NCBI RefSeq assembly: GCF_001686985.1
Contig: NZ_CP015318.1
Span: 3,098,001 to 3,162,000, forward strand
DNA: 64,000 bases
Source: Mesorhizobium amorphae CCNWGS0123
GTDB lineage: Bacteria; Pseudomonadota; Alphaproteobacteria; Rhizobiales; Rhizobiaceae
Direction of reading: 5' to 3'
Made by a program: the position numbers and the translations under genes
Shown: piece by piece, positions 22,983-31,105 of the stretch
Layout: every line of letters begins with the position of its first letter
Position numbering within the stretch: position 1 is the stretch's first letter
Notes under the pieces: model-generated
Database searches by the model: none
Told to the model about the DNA's origin: nothing
The model's input: the letters and a program-made list of their open reading frames with translations, nothing else

Positions 22983-23540
22983 ATGGCTTCCGAAGTACAG
23001 GCAAACAATGGCGTTAACGTAGAGGCGCTGCTCGCAGCAAAAGAAGCGCTTACCAACGCCCCGGAGGCCGCGCAGTTCAAGTGGCGCGCGGCTTGCGAAT
23101 GGAAGGATGGCACCCACAGCCACTCGACGGTCGAGAGTTTCTACGGTCTCGGGCAGGACCAGCATCGCAAGACCACCTTCGCATTCGATGCCGACCATCC
23201 GGAGGTCTTCGCTTCCCTGGACCAGGGCGCCACGCCTGTCGAATACGTGCTGGTCGGGCTGGCGAGCTGCCTGACCGCCGGCATCGCCGCGGTTGCCCAG
23301 AACCGGAACATCCAATTGAAGTCGGTGAAAGCGACCATCGAAGGCGACATGGATCTCGCGGGCATTCTCGGCATCGACAGCGACGTCCGCAACGGCTTCA
23401 GCGGCATCACGGTGAAGTACAACATCGACGCCGACGCCAAGCAGGAAGACATCGAGGCTCTCGTCGCCCAGTCGCAGAAGCGGTCGGCGGTCTATGACAT
23501 TGTTACCAATCCGACGAACGTCACGGTCGTGGTGAATTGA
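22983..23540 (+). CDS. OsmC/Ohr-family peroxiredoxin-like protein
   Basis: The 185-residue protein fits the OsmC fold: HSHSTVESFYGLGQDQHRKT, ATPVEYVLVGLASCLTAGIA with the conserved Cys, and a C-terminal QSQKRSAVYDIVTNPTNVTV. OsmC proteins reduce organic peroxides through two cysteines. Only the LASC residue is in its usual place; the other cysteine (RAACEWKDG) is near the N-terminus. GGGAGG precedes ATG 22983. Stress protection is the expected role. Confidence 0.88.
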   Translation: MASEVQANNGVNVEALLAAKEALTNAPEAAQFKWRAACEWKDGTHSHSTVESFYGLGQDQHRKTTFAFDADHPEVFASLDQGATPVEYVLVGLASCLTAGIAAVAQNRNIQLKSVKATIEGDMDLAGILGIDSDVRNGFSGITVKYNIDADAKQEDIEALVAQSQKRSAVYDIVTNPTNVTVVVN

Positions 23541-23599
23541 AAGGCGCTTCGAACCGTAGACCGTCCCGATGAGAGGGCGCGATTAGTTCCGTCACCACA

Positions 23600-24829
23600 G
23601 TGATCGTCGGCGCAGGGCACGCGGGGCTCGCGATGAGCCGCTGCCTCGCGGAGCGCTCTATCGACCATGTGCTGCTGGAGCGCGGCGAGATCGCCCATAC
23701 CTGGCGCACCGAGCGATGGGATTCGCTGCGCCTGCTCACCCCGAACTGGCAGAGCCGGCTGCCGGGCTTCCGCTATGACGGCGACGACCCCGACGGCTAC
23801 CGGACGATGCCTGAGGTGATCGACTTCCTCGGCAACTATGCCAAGGCGATCTCGGCTCCGGTCAGAACCCACACGACCGTTACCTCGGTTCGCAGCGACG
23901 GGGCGGGATATCTCGTGCGCACCGACCGCGGCGAGTGGCGGTGCCGGACCGTGGTGCTGGCGTCGGGCGCGTGCAATGTCGCGCGTCTGCCCGATTTCGC
24001 CGTCCGCGTGCCGCCGTCGGTCGCCATGCTGACGGCGCAGTCCTACCGCAATCCGGGTCAGGTCGCCGACGGTGGCGTGCTGGTGGCGGGCGCGTCGGCC
24101 AGCGGCACCCAGATCGCACAGGAGCTGCAGCGTTCGGGGCGTCAGGTGATCCTGTCGGTGGGCGAGCACATCCGGGCGCCGCGCGTCTATCGCGGCAAGG
24201 ACCTAGAATGGTGGATGGACGCCGCCGGCGTGCTCGACGAGCGCTACGACCAGGTAGACGACATCAGGCGGGCGCGACGGGTTCCTTCGCTGCAGCTAGC
24301 CGGCACGCCCGACCGCACCACGCTCGACCTCAATGCGCTGGTCGACCTCGGCGTCAGGCTCGTCGGCCGTCTCGCCGGCATCACCGCAGACGGCAAGGCC
24401 CAGTTTGCCGGGTCGTTGCGCAACATGTGCGCGCTTTCCGATCTCAAGATGGCCCGGCTGCTCGACCTGATCGACGAATGGGCGCGCGCCAACGGCCTTG
24501 ACGCTACGGTCGGGCCGCCGGATCGCCTGCCGCCGACCCGTGTCGAGGACGACCCGCCGCTCGGCCTCGACCTCGCTGGAGGCGCGATCAGGACGATCAT
24601 CTGGGCCACCGGCTACCGGCCGGACTATTCCTGGCTGGAACTGCCGGTTCTCGACCGCAAAGGCCACGTCCGTCACGATGGCGGTGTTGCGGACCATCCG
24701 GGCTTGTACCTGATGGGGATGCAGTTTCTGCGCCGCCGCAAGTCCGCGCTGATCGACGGCGCTGGCGACGACGCGCGTGATCTCAGCGACCATATGGCGT
24801 CGTATCTCATGCAGGATTCAATCCGCTAG
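23600..24829 (+). CDS. FAD-dependent flavoprotein monooxygenase/oxidoreductase (CzcO-like)
   Basis: The product has an FAD site at its start (VIVGAGHAGLAMSRCLAERS), a second Rossmann motif for NADPH (GVLVAGASASGTQIAQEL) and the closing IIWATGYRPDYSWLELP found in flavin-containing monooxygenase-like proteins. GTG 23600 puts the GxGxxG only four residues from the N-terminus; an in-frame region upstream begins at ATT 23582 behind GAGAGGGCG, so the protein may be a few residues longer or the start may have been altered. It follows OsmC by 59 bp and is probably co-transcribed. The substrate is unknown. Confidence 0.85.
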   Translation: MIVGAGHAGLAMSRCLAERSIDHVLLERGEIAHTWRTERWDSLRLLTPNWQSRLPGFRYDGDDPDGYRTMPEVIDFLGNYAKAISAPVRTHTTVTSVRSDGAGYLVRTDRGEWRCRTVVLASGACNVARLPDFAVRVPPSVAMLTAQSYRNPGQVADGGVLVAGASASGTQIAQELQRSGRQVILSVGEHIRAPRVYRGKDLEWWMDAAGVLDERYDQVDDIRRARRVPSLQLAGTPDRTTLDLNALVDLGVRLVGRLAGITADGKAQFAGSLRNMCALSDLKMARLLDLIDEWARANGLDATVGPPDRLPPTRVEDDPPLGLDLAGGAIRTIIWATGYRPDYSWLELPVLDRKGHVRHDGGVADHPGLYLMGMQFLRRRKSALIDGAGDDARDLSDHMASYLMQDSIR

Positions 24830-24866
24830 CCGACGCAGGCCCGCAGCAGCACAAGATACCATCGAT

Positions 24867-25757
24867 TCAGGGCAGCGGGATCGGCTTGTCGCTGAGTGTG
24901 CGCAAGTAGGCGATCAGGTTGGCCCGTTCGGTGTCGTCCGGGACACCAGGCGTCTCCATCTTGACGCCCGGCGTGGTGAGCATGGGCCCGAAGAGATATC
25001 TGTTCAGATCCTCGTACGTCCATACACCCTCCCAGCCCAGCAACGTGTCGGAGTAACGCATATTTGCCACTGAAGCCTTGTCGCGGCCGACGACGCTCCA
25101 CAAGTTCGGTCCTATCTTGTTGCCTCCCTTTGGTTCGGCGTTGTGGCAACTGGTACACCGGCCGGTGAAGTAGGTTCGGCCTTTCTCGACATCGGCAGCA
25201 GCCAACTTCATCGAGATGGGAGCTGGTGTTGGCAAGACGACGCCGTGCGACAAGAGATAGTCGGCAACTTCGCGTTGCCCCCTGCTTTTTGCCAGATGGA
25301 GCGGTGTCTTGCCGTCCATTGTCTTCGCATTCACGTCCGCGCCGGCCTCGACCAGTGCCTTCACGCAGTCGAGACAATCGAGACTGACGGCGACATGAAG
25401 GGCGAATTCGCCGCCACGGTTGGAATTTGGATCTGCTTCCCGCTCCAGCAACAGCTTTAACAGATCGATCTTGCCTGGCCCTACAGCCGCCATCAGCGGG
25501 GGACCCCCGGTCGTCTGGGCATTGACGTCCGCACCACGTTCTATGAGCAGTTTTGCCGCTTCGACGTGGCCCATCCAGACCGCAAAATAGAGCGGCGTGG
25601 CGGTTCCATCATTCTCATCTATGTCGGCGCCTGCATCGAGCGCCGCCGTGATCGCCGCGACATCGCCGTTCATGGCGGCGTCGTGAATGTCGGCGGCATG
25701 CGATACAATCGGGATGTGTGCAAGCAGTAGTGGAATGAAAAGCAAGGACATGCGCAT
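24867..25757 (-). CDS. Ankyrin-repeat protein fused to a class I cytochrome c
   Basis: The 296-residue exported protein has a signal peptide (MRMSLLFIPLLLAHIPIVSH), four ankyrin repeats (about residues 23-175; for example TPLYFAVWMGHVEAAKLLIE and TPLHLAKSRGQREVADYLLS) and a C-terminal cytochrome c domain with heme motif CTSCH in RTYFTGRCTSCHNAEPKGG, GPNLWSVVGRDKA, and the distal Met in GVKMETPGVPDD. ATG 25757 has GGGAG eight bases upstream. The cytochrome would carry electrons in the periplasm and the ankyrin part may dock a partner. It is the last gene after the methanethiol-oxidase-like group, so it may accept electrons from that system. Confidence 0.88.
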   Translation of the reverse strand: MRMSLLFIPLLLAHIPIVSHAADIHDAAMNGDVAAITAALDAGADIDENDGTATPLYFAVWMGHVEAAKLLIERGADVNAQTTGGPPLMAAVGPGKIDLLKLLLEREADPNSNRGGEFALHVAVSLDCLDCVKALVEAGADVNAKTMDGKTPLHLAKSRGQREVADYLLSHGVVLPTPAPISMKLAAADVEKGRTYFTGRCTSCHNAEPKGGNKIGPNLWSVVGRDKASVANMRYSDTLLGWEGVWTYEDLNRYLFGPMLTTPGVKMETPGVPDDTERANLIAYLRTLSDKPIPLP

Positions 25758-25894
25758 TTGGCATCTCCCAAGGCAAACCGCGGTACGCGTCACCCTTTCA
25801 AGACGGCAAAGTCTACCTCAAAATCCCCGATCGAGACAACGCCCGCAGCCATGAGAAACACGCCACCATCTTCCTCGCCTTTGTGACCCTGCAA

Positions 25895-26353
25895 TCATAT
25901 TCCCAGGTGCAGCTTCGGCTTCCAGAAGGGGCGGAACAACTCGATCTTGGGACAGCGGTTCATCACCACTTTCAAGCCCGCTTCCTCCGCCAGCCGGGCG
26001 GCAGCGTCATCGCGCACCCCGATCTGACCCCACAGGACCTTGGCATTGATTGCGATGGCCTCTTGCGCAACCTCCAGCAGGTCTTCGGAGCGGCGAAAAA
26101 CCTCAACCATATCGACAGGCCGATCGATGGCGGCCAGTGACGGGTAGACCTTGAGCCCTCGAATTTCCTCCAGACCGGAACTGGGGTTGACCGGGATCAT
26201 GTCATAGCCGGTTTCGTGCAGCACCCTGAGAACGCCATAGGAAAACTTGGTCTTGTCGGGGCTCGCCCCCACCATGGCGATGGTTTTGACCGACTTCAGA
26301 ATGTCTTGCAGATAAGCCTCCGAATAGGGCTCATCATGATTCATATGGGTCAT
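25895..26353 (-). CDS. CoA-binding-domain protein
   Basis: The 152-residue single-domain Rossmann protein matches the CoA_binding_2 family: SVKTIAMVGASPDKTKFSYG, GYDMIPVNPSSGLEEIRGLK, VDMVEVFRRSEDLLEVAQEA, KVLWGQIGVRDDAAARLAEE and VMNRCPKIE. Members resemble the N-terminal domain of succinyl-CoA synthetase; functions are mostly unknown. Its start overlaps the ferredoxin stop by four bases, so it is coupled into the methanethiol-oxidase-like operon. Confidence 0.9.
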   Translation of the reverse strand: MTHMNHDEPYSEAYLQDILKSVKTIAMVGASPDKTKFSYGVLRVLHETGYDMIPVNPSSGLEEIRGLKVYPSLAAIDRPVDMVEVFRRSEDLLEVAQEAIAINAKVLWGQIGVRDDAAARLAEEAGLKVVMNRCPKIELFRPFWKPKLHLGI

Positions 26354-26721
26354 TTCTTGTCTTCCAGCGGGGTCGCGATATCGGCTTTCAATTCATGCGC
26401 GGCCAGGGGGTCAAGGAAGGGGTTGCGATAGAGCTTGTCGTGGCTTTCGACGCCGACCTCCAGCGTGCAATCGCTCAGAGGGCGAGCGACGCAGAGGATT
26501 ATGTAGCCATTGTTGATCTGGCGGTTGTTCAGCGCCCGCTGCGCCTTTTGATCGACGTTGCCGCTGATCATCTTGGCCGCACAGGTAATGCAGCCGCCAT
26601 ACTTGCAGCCATAGGGCAGGTCCACGCCCTGCTCGCGCAAGCTTTGCAAGAGGGGCTTGCGGCGGTCGACGTCAAAGGTCGCGCCGCCTTGATTGGCGAG
26701 AGTGATGGTGAAGCTGGTCAT
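26350..26721 (-). CDS. 2Fe-2S ferredoxin, plant/adrenodoxin-like fold
   Basis: The 123-residue protein has the ferredoxin cluster pattern CKYGGCITC (CX4CX2C) followed about 30 residues later by a fourth Cys in GYIILCVARP. ATG 26721 lies in an ATGA overlap with the preceding gene; an ORF extending seven residues upstream is less likely. It probably transfers electrons from or to the SELENBP-like oxidase or an associated activation step, because the two genes are translationally coupled. Confidence 0.9.
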   Translation of the reverse strand: MTSFTITLANQGGATFDVDRRKPLLQSLREQGVDLPYGCKYGGCITCAAKMISGNVDQKAQRALNNRQINNGYIILCVARPLSDCTLEVGVESHDKLYRNPFLDPLAAHELKADIATPLEDKK

Positions 26722-28073
26722 ACCCAGATGTCGCTCGTGCAATCACCGCCGGGATAGCGGGTTTCGTGGCAGCGGCTTGGTCCATTTGGTTCCTTGCCAA
26801 AATCAACGACAAACAGCGGATCGATTTCCATGCCGCCGTTTTCCGTATCGCAATTGACCATCAGCATGCATCCGCCATTGGTGCGGATTTCCGGATAGAA
26901 CTGATTGTCCCAGGTCGAGAAGAGCGAGGTCGTCACATAAAGGCGCTTGCCGTCGAGGCTGAGCTGTATCATCTGCGGCCCGCCAGTCACTTTCACGCCA
27001 TTGACCTCGGGCGCACGGCCGAGTAGCCCGCCCATCCACACTTGTCCGGTGAGCTTGGCGTTGTGCGGGTCCGAGATGTCGTACTGGCGGATGTCGCCAT
27101 GCAGCCAGTTGCACAGATAAAGGTATCTGTCGTCCATGCTGAGCAGAATGACCGAGATTACGCCCGGTATTGGTATCGGCCATTCGGGATACGGCTCATT
27201 GCCGACATCGACGATTTTTTCCCATTGCCAGTCACCCGCCGCGTCCTTCCACCAATGGATGATGTTTGCAGAAAGGGCCGCGCCGACAAAGCCGTGACTG
27301 CTGTCGGGATTATGATGGAAGCGCACTTCCAGTGGGATCAAGCCATCTTCACCGAGATAGAATGTTTGCTTTGGCTCCTTCTTTTCAAAATCCCACAAAT
27401 GGATTTCCCGGCCATATTTCAGATGACCAACCTCTTCCAGGTCAAAGCCGGGCATGAAGGTATTGGGCGCGGCCCATTCAGAGCTGACCATTACGTTGTG
27501 TCGCGGCTGGTACCAGAAATCATAACCAAACTTGATGCTGCCCATGGAGTTTTCCCAACGGCCGACGATCTCGAACTCCTTGCTGAGCTGCAGATAACCG
27601 CCGGGGGCATTGCCTTGAGCGTCGCCAAGCATGGAAACGATGATGTCCGAGCCGAGGCAATGCACCGTGTGCGGTGCCGAAAGATTGGTCCTGGCTTTGA
27701 TTTCAGCGCCGTCTATGACCTTGAACAGTGTCGGATTGCGCGGATCGGTACCGCAATCGACAATATGCAGATTGGACGAGCGCACACCCGGCACAATCAG
27801 ATATTTGCGCTCCATGCTCGCATCGCCATGGCACGACGAACAGGCATTCCAGCCCGAGTGATGAAGCTCATCGCCGATACCCGGCATTTGCAAACGGGAA
27901 ATCACCTGGCTGTAGGTCGAGCTCTGCGGGTCGACATCGATGGTGCACAGATAGTCCGGCTTCTGAATGCCCGTACCGGTGTAGATGGCAATCGTATAGA
28001 GCAGCTTTTCACGAGGTGCCGTCATCGCCTCGGCTGGCGAAGCATAGCCCGGTCCACAGCAATGATTGGTCAT
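26718..28073 (-). CDS. Selenium-binding protein/methanethiol oxidase family (MtoX/SELENBP1-like)
   Basis: The 451-residue beta-propeller protein carries the family signatures MPGIGDELHHSGWNACSSCH, RYLYLCNWLHGDIRQYDISD, NVMVSSEWAAPNTFMPGFD, LHIVDCGTDPRNPTL and the C-terminal SRCHETRYPGGDCTSDIWV. Human SELENBP1 and Hyphomicrobium MtoX are copper-dependent methanethiol oxidases that give formaldehyde, sulfide and peroxide. Unlike MtoX, which is periplasmic, this protein shows no clear signal peptide at its start (MTNHCCGPGYASPAEAMTAP). It is the first gene of the operon (AAGGGAAG before ATG 28073), followed by ferredoxin and CoA-binding genes, then the ankyrin-cytochrome c. Confidence 0.9.
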   Translation of the reverse strand: MTNHCCGPGYASPAEAMTAPREKLLYTIAIYTGTGIQKPDYLCTIDVDPQSSTYSQVISRLQMPGIGDELHHSGWNACSSCHGDASMERKYLIVPGVRSSNLHIVDCGTDPRNPTLFKVIDGAEIKARTNLSAPHTVHCLGSDIIVSMLGDAQGNAPGGYLQLSKEFEIVGRWENSMGSIKFGYDFWYQPRHNVMVSSEWAAPNTFMPGFDLEEVGHLKYGREIHLWDFEKKEPKQTFYLGEDGLIPLEVRFHHNPDSSHGFVGAALSANIIHWWKDAAGDWQWEKIVDVGNEPYPEWPIPIPGVISVILLSMDDRYLYLCNWLHGDIRQYDISDPHNAKLTGQVWMGGLLGRAPEVNGVKVTGGPQMIQLSLDGKRLYVTTSLFSTWDNQFYPEIRTNGGCMLMVNCDTENGGMEIDPLFVVDFGKEPNGPSRCHETRYPGGDCTSDIWV

Positions 28074-28208
28074 GGGTACTTCCCTTTGAACAGATCACTG
28101 GCCAGCCCCAGGGGGCAAGCTGAATGTTAGTGCATGCTTGCCGTTGGCGCTACGGCCGCGGCGGCCGGTGGAGAGCGCACCGTACAACTCGGAGACAGAG
28201 CGCCTTCC

Positions 28209-29135
28209 TCAAATTGCTGCCTCGATCGGCTCGGCAAGCTTCGGGTTTGCGCGCGCGGCGATCAGGCAGCCGGCGACGATCAGGCTTGCTCCTGCCAGCG
28301 TGGTCCAGGCTGCCGCCTCGCCGAAGAAGAACCAGCCAAGTGCGATCGCCCAGATGAAGGCCGAGTATTCCGTCGGGATCAGATATTGCGCTTCGGCGCG
28401 GGCGTAGGACCAAGTCATCAGGAATTGGCCGCTAAGCGACAGGACCGTCACGCCGGCCAGCGGAAGCCAGAGATTGGTCGGCAAGGCGACGGCGAGCCAC
28501 GGTGCGGCGCAGCCGAGGACGATTGCAATGGCAAGGCTCTGGAAGAACATGATCTCGATTGGCTTGGCCAACAGCGCCTGTTGCCGGGCGAGGACCAGAT
28601 TGTAGCCGTAGAACATCGTCGACATAAGCACCGCCGCCGTGCCAAGCAGCGCATCCTGCGAATAGCTTTCCTGCCCGAACTGGCCGGCCATTATGATCGC
28701 GACGCCCGCGATGCCGGCCATCGATGCCCAGATGGCCTGCCGCCGGATTCGTTCGCCGAGCAACAGCGCGGCCAGGAAAAGCGCGAACAAGGGCGCGACG
28801 AAGCTAAGCCCGATCGCCTCCGCGAGCGGCAGCCTCGCAAGACCCCAGAAGAATGATAGCAGAACAATACAGATGACCGCGGCACGCAGCGCATGCAGCC
28901 TCAGCACCGAAACGGTTGGCTGCGAGCGCGGCCCTGCCGACCAGCCTGCGCCCGCGACGACAGTGGCGAGCATGCTGCGCCACAGCACCGTATTGTAGAC
29001 GCCTATGGCGATAACCAGGGTCTTCATCGCTGCATCCATCACCGACAGCAGGAAGATCGCCAGCGCGCATACAAGCACCGGGATCATCGGGGAAACGGCG
29101 CCTGTCTGGCTGGATATCTTCACGGCTTCGCTCAT
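28209..29135 (-). CDS. EamA/DMT-superfamily permease
   Basis: The 308-residue protein has ten hydrophobic segments in two EamA halves: MIPVLVCALAIFLLSVMDAA, LPLAEAIGLSFVAPLFALFL and AALLLGERIRRQAIWASMAG in the first; YLIPTEYSAFIWAIALGWFF with FGEAAAWTTLAGASLIVAGC in the second. Members export metabolites or amino acids; the substrate is not predictable. The start at ATG 29135 lacks a strong Shine-Dalgarno, so a start closer to MIPVLV is possible. Confidence 0.85.
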   Translation of the reverse strand: MSEAVKISSQTGAVSPMIPVLVCALAIFLLSVMDAAMKTLVIAIGVYNTVLWRSMLATVVAGAGWSAGPRSQPTVSVLRLHALRAAVICIVLLSFFWGLARLPLAEAIGLSFVAPLFALFLAALLLGERIRRQAIWASMAGIAGVAIIMAGQFGQESYSQDALLGTAAVLMSTMFYGYNLVLARQQALLAKPIEIMFFQSLAIAIVLGCAAPWLAVALPTNLWLPLAGVTVLSLSGQFLMTWSYARAEAQYLIPTEYSAFIWAIALGWFFFGEAAAWTTLAGASLIVAGCLIAARANPKLAEPIEAAI

Positions 29136-29467
29136 GTGACGGAATGCAGCCGATATCGCAGAGCAAGCGGCGGAGCCAGATGGCAGCTCCCTCGATATGG
29201 CGGTCCAATGCGGGCCAGCGGCAGCATCGTGCCCGGAAGATGTCCTGGGAGCGCGCCGGCGTTTCATCGTGGCGGCTGGCTGGATGGCGGAAAATTGAGG
29301 TCTGCAGGCTGTCAACTGGCAACGAATGATGTGGCTGAACGTTTGGCAGAAGCGGCATCGAGAACCCGATGGCGCGCTGGCCGGAAGACAAGTCCGAGGT
29401 TGGCGAACTCCGGAGGATTTCCCGCTTCTTGGCCGTGCAGGCGATAGGATCGCCAGGGGAGAAGGCA
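29136..29467. other. 332-bp divergent intergenic region
   Basis: It separates the leftward EamA gene from the rightward Rieske-flavoprotein gene and should hold both promoters. No repeat, operator-like palindrome or convincing small ORF was found. GGGGAGAAGG just before 29468 is the ribosome-binding site of the rightward gene. Confidence 0.4.
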
Positions 29468-31000
29468 ATGGCTGAAGGTCATACCAAACCAAGCGGGCCG
29501 GATCTGGTGCAGGGCATCCCTTTCTCCGATCTTCCCGATGGCGGAAAGCTGTTAGGTCACTGCGGGGATGAACAGGTGCTGCTGGTGCGCCGTGGGACCG
29601 AGGTTTTTGCCATCGCGGCGACCTGCACGCATTACGGCGGGCCGCTCGTCGACGGTCTTGTGGTGGACGATACCGTTCGGTGTCCCTGGCATCACGCATG
29701 CTTCGATCTGCGCACGGGCGAGGCCCTGCGCGCGCCTGCCTTCAATCAACTCGCCTGCTGGTCGGTGGAACTGCGCGATAACAGGATATTCATTGGCGAG
29801 AAGCGCAAGCGGACGGCACCGATGCCGCGCGGTGGCAGCTCCGCCCAGGTTCCCGAGAAGATCGTCATTGTCGGCGGCGGCGCGGCCGGGTTCGCAGCTG
29901 CCGAAAGACTGCGGCGCGAACACTATCAAGGCAGCATCGTCATGGTCAGCAACGACGCAGCGCCGCCGGTTGATCGCCCCAATCTTTCCAAGGACTACCT
30001 CGCCGGCAAGGCACCGGAGGACTGGGTTCCACTTCGCGGACAAAGCTTTTACGCGAAGAACGGTATCGACCTGCGTCTCGATGCGACTGTCGCCAGCATC
30101 GATGCACGCTCTGGCGAGGTTGTACTCGCCGATGGAGGGCGGGCTCCGTTCGACAAGCTGCTGCTTGCGACAGGAGCCGAACCGGTCCGCCTGACCATAC
30201 CCGGCGCCGACCAGCCACACGTCCACACGCTGCGCTCGTTTGCCGATTGCAAGGCGATCATCGCACAAGCCACGACTGCACGCCGCGCGATCGTCCTTGG
30301 CGCCAGTTTCATTGGCCTGGAAGTTGCCGCGGCCCTGCGCTCGCGCGATATCGAAGTTCATGTCGTGGCGCCGGACAAGCGGCCCATGGAGCGGGTCCTG
30401 GGTCCGCAAATGGGCGACTTCATCCGTTCTCTCCATGAGGAGCATGGCGTGGTGTTCCATCTCGAGGACACCGCGAGTGGCATCGACGGCAGCACGGTGA
30501 AACTCAACAGCGGCCAAACATTGCCGGCGGACCTAATTGTCGCCGGCATCGGCGTGAAACCGCGGACGGGGCTTGCCGAACAGGCTGGGCTTAGCCTCGA
30601 TCGCGGTGTCGTGGTGAACGCCTTTCTGGAAACGAGTGCACCGGGGATTTTTGCGGCCGGCGACATTGCGCGCTGGCCAGATACTCACAGTGGCGAGAAC
30701 ATTCGGGTCGAGCATTGGATCGTTGCCGAAAGGCAGGGGCAGACAGCGGCGCTCAACATGCTCGGCCATCGCGAGAAATTCGTCGCCGTGCCGTTCTTCT
30801 GGAGCCAGCATTACGACGTTCCCATCAACTATGTCGGCCATGCCGAACAATGGGACGAGATCGCGGTCGATGGAGACATTGGTGCCAAGGACTGTCTTGT
30901 GCGCTTCAAGCGCGAAGGGCGCACACTGGCGGTCGCTTCGATCTTCCGCGACGTCGAGAGCCTGGAGGCCGAGCTGGAAATGGAGCGTCACATGACCTGA
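29468..31000 (+). CDS. Rieske domain fused to a pyridine-nucleotide-disulfide reductase (AIFL/ferredoxin-reductase type)
   Basis: The 510-residue protein has an N-terminal Rieske 2Fe-2S domain with CTHYGGPL and CPWHHACFDLRTGEALRAPA (ligands C-x-H and C-x2-H), then a flavoprotein reductase with FAD motif KIVIVGGGAAGFAAAERL, NADH motif AIVLGASFIGLEVAAALRSR and APGIFAAGDIARWPD. This is the architecture of apoptosis-inducing-factor-like and Rieske-containing ferredoxin reductases. It could donate electrons to an oxygenase or ferredoxin; the divergent neighbours give no clue to the partner. Confidence 0.92.
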   Translation: MAEGHTKPSGPDLVQGIPFSDLPDGGKLLGHCGDEQVLLVRRGTEVFAIAATCTHYGGPLVDGLVVDDTVRCPWHHACFDLRTGEALRAPAFNQLACWSVELRDNRIFIGEKRKRTAPMPRGGSSAQVPEKIVIVGGGAAGFAAAERLRREHYQGSIVMVSNDAAPPVDRPNLSKDYLAGKAPEDWVPLRGQSFYAKNGIDLRLDATVASIDARSGEVVLADGGRAPFDKLLLATGAEPVRLTIPGADQPHVHTLRSFADCKAIIAQATTARRAIVLGASFIGLEVAAALRSRDIEVHVVAPDKRPMERVLGPQMGDFIRSLHEEHGVVFHLEDTASGIDGSTVKLNSGQTLPADLIVAGIGVKPRTGLAEQAGLSLDRGVVVNAFLETSAPGIFAAGDIARWPDTHSGENIRVEHWIVAERQGQTAALNMLGHREKFVAVPFFWSQHYDVPINYVGHAEQWDEIAVDGDIGAKDCLVRFKREGRTLAVASIFRDVESLEAELEMERHMT

Positions 31001-31105
31001 CGGAGCGATCCGCGAAGACTTCCGTCACGGCCGCACATCGCGCGATCCGAACGACTGGGAGCGATGAGGCATCGCCCCGCGTCCGGATAGGATCGCTGGA
31101 AGCCT

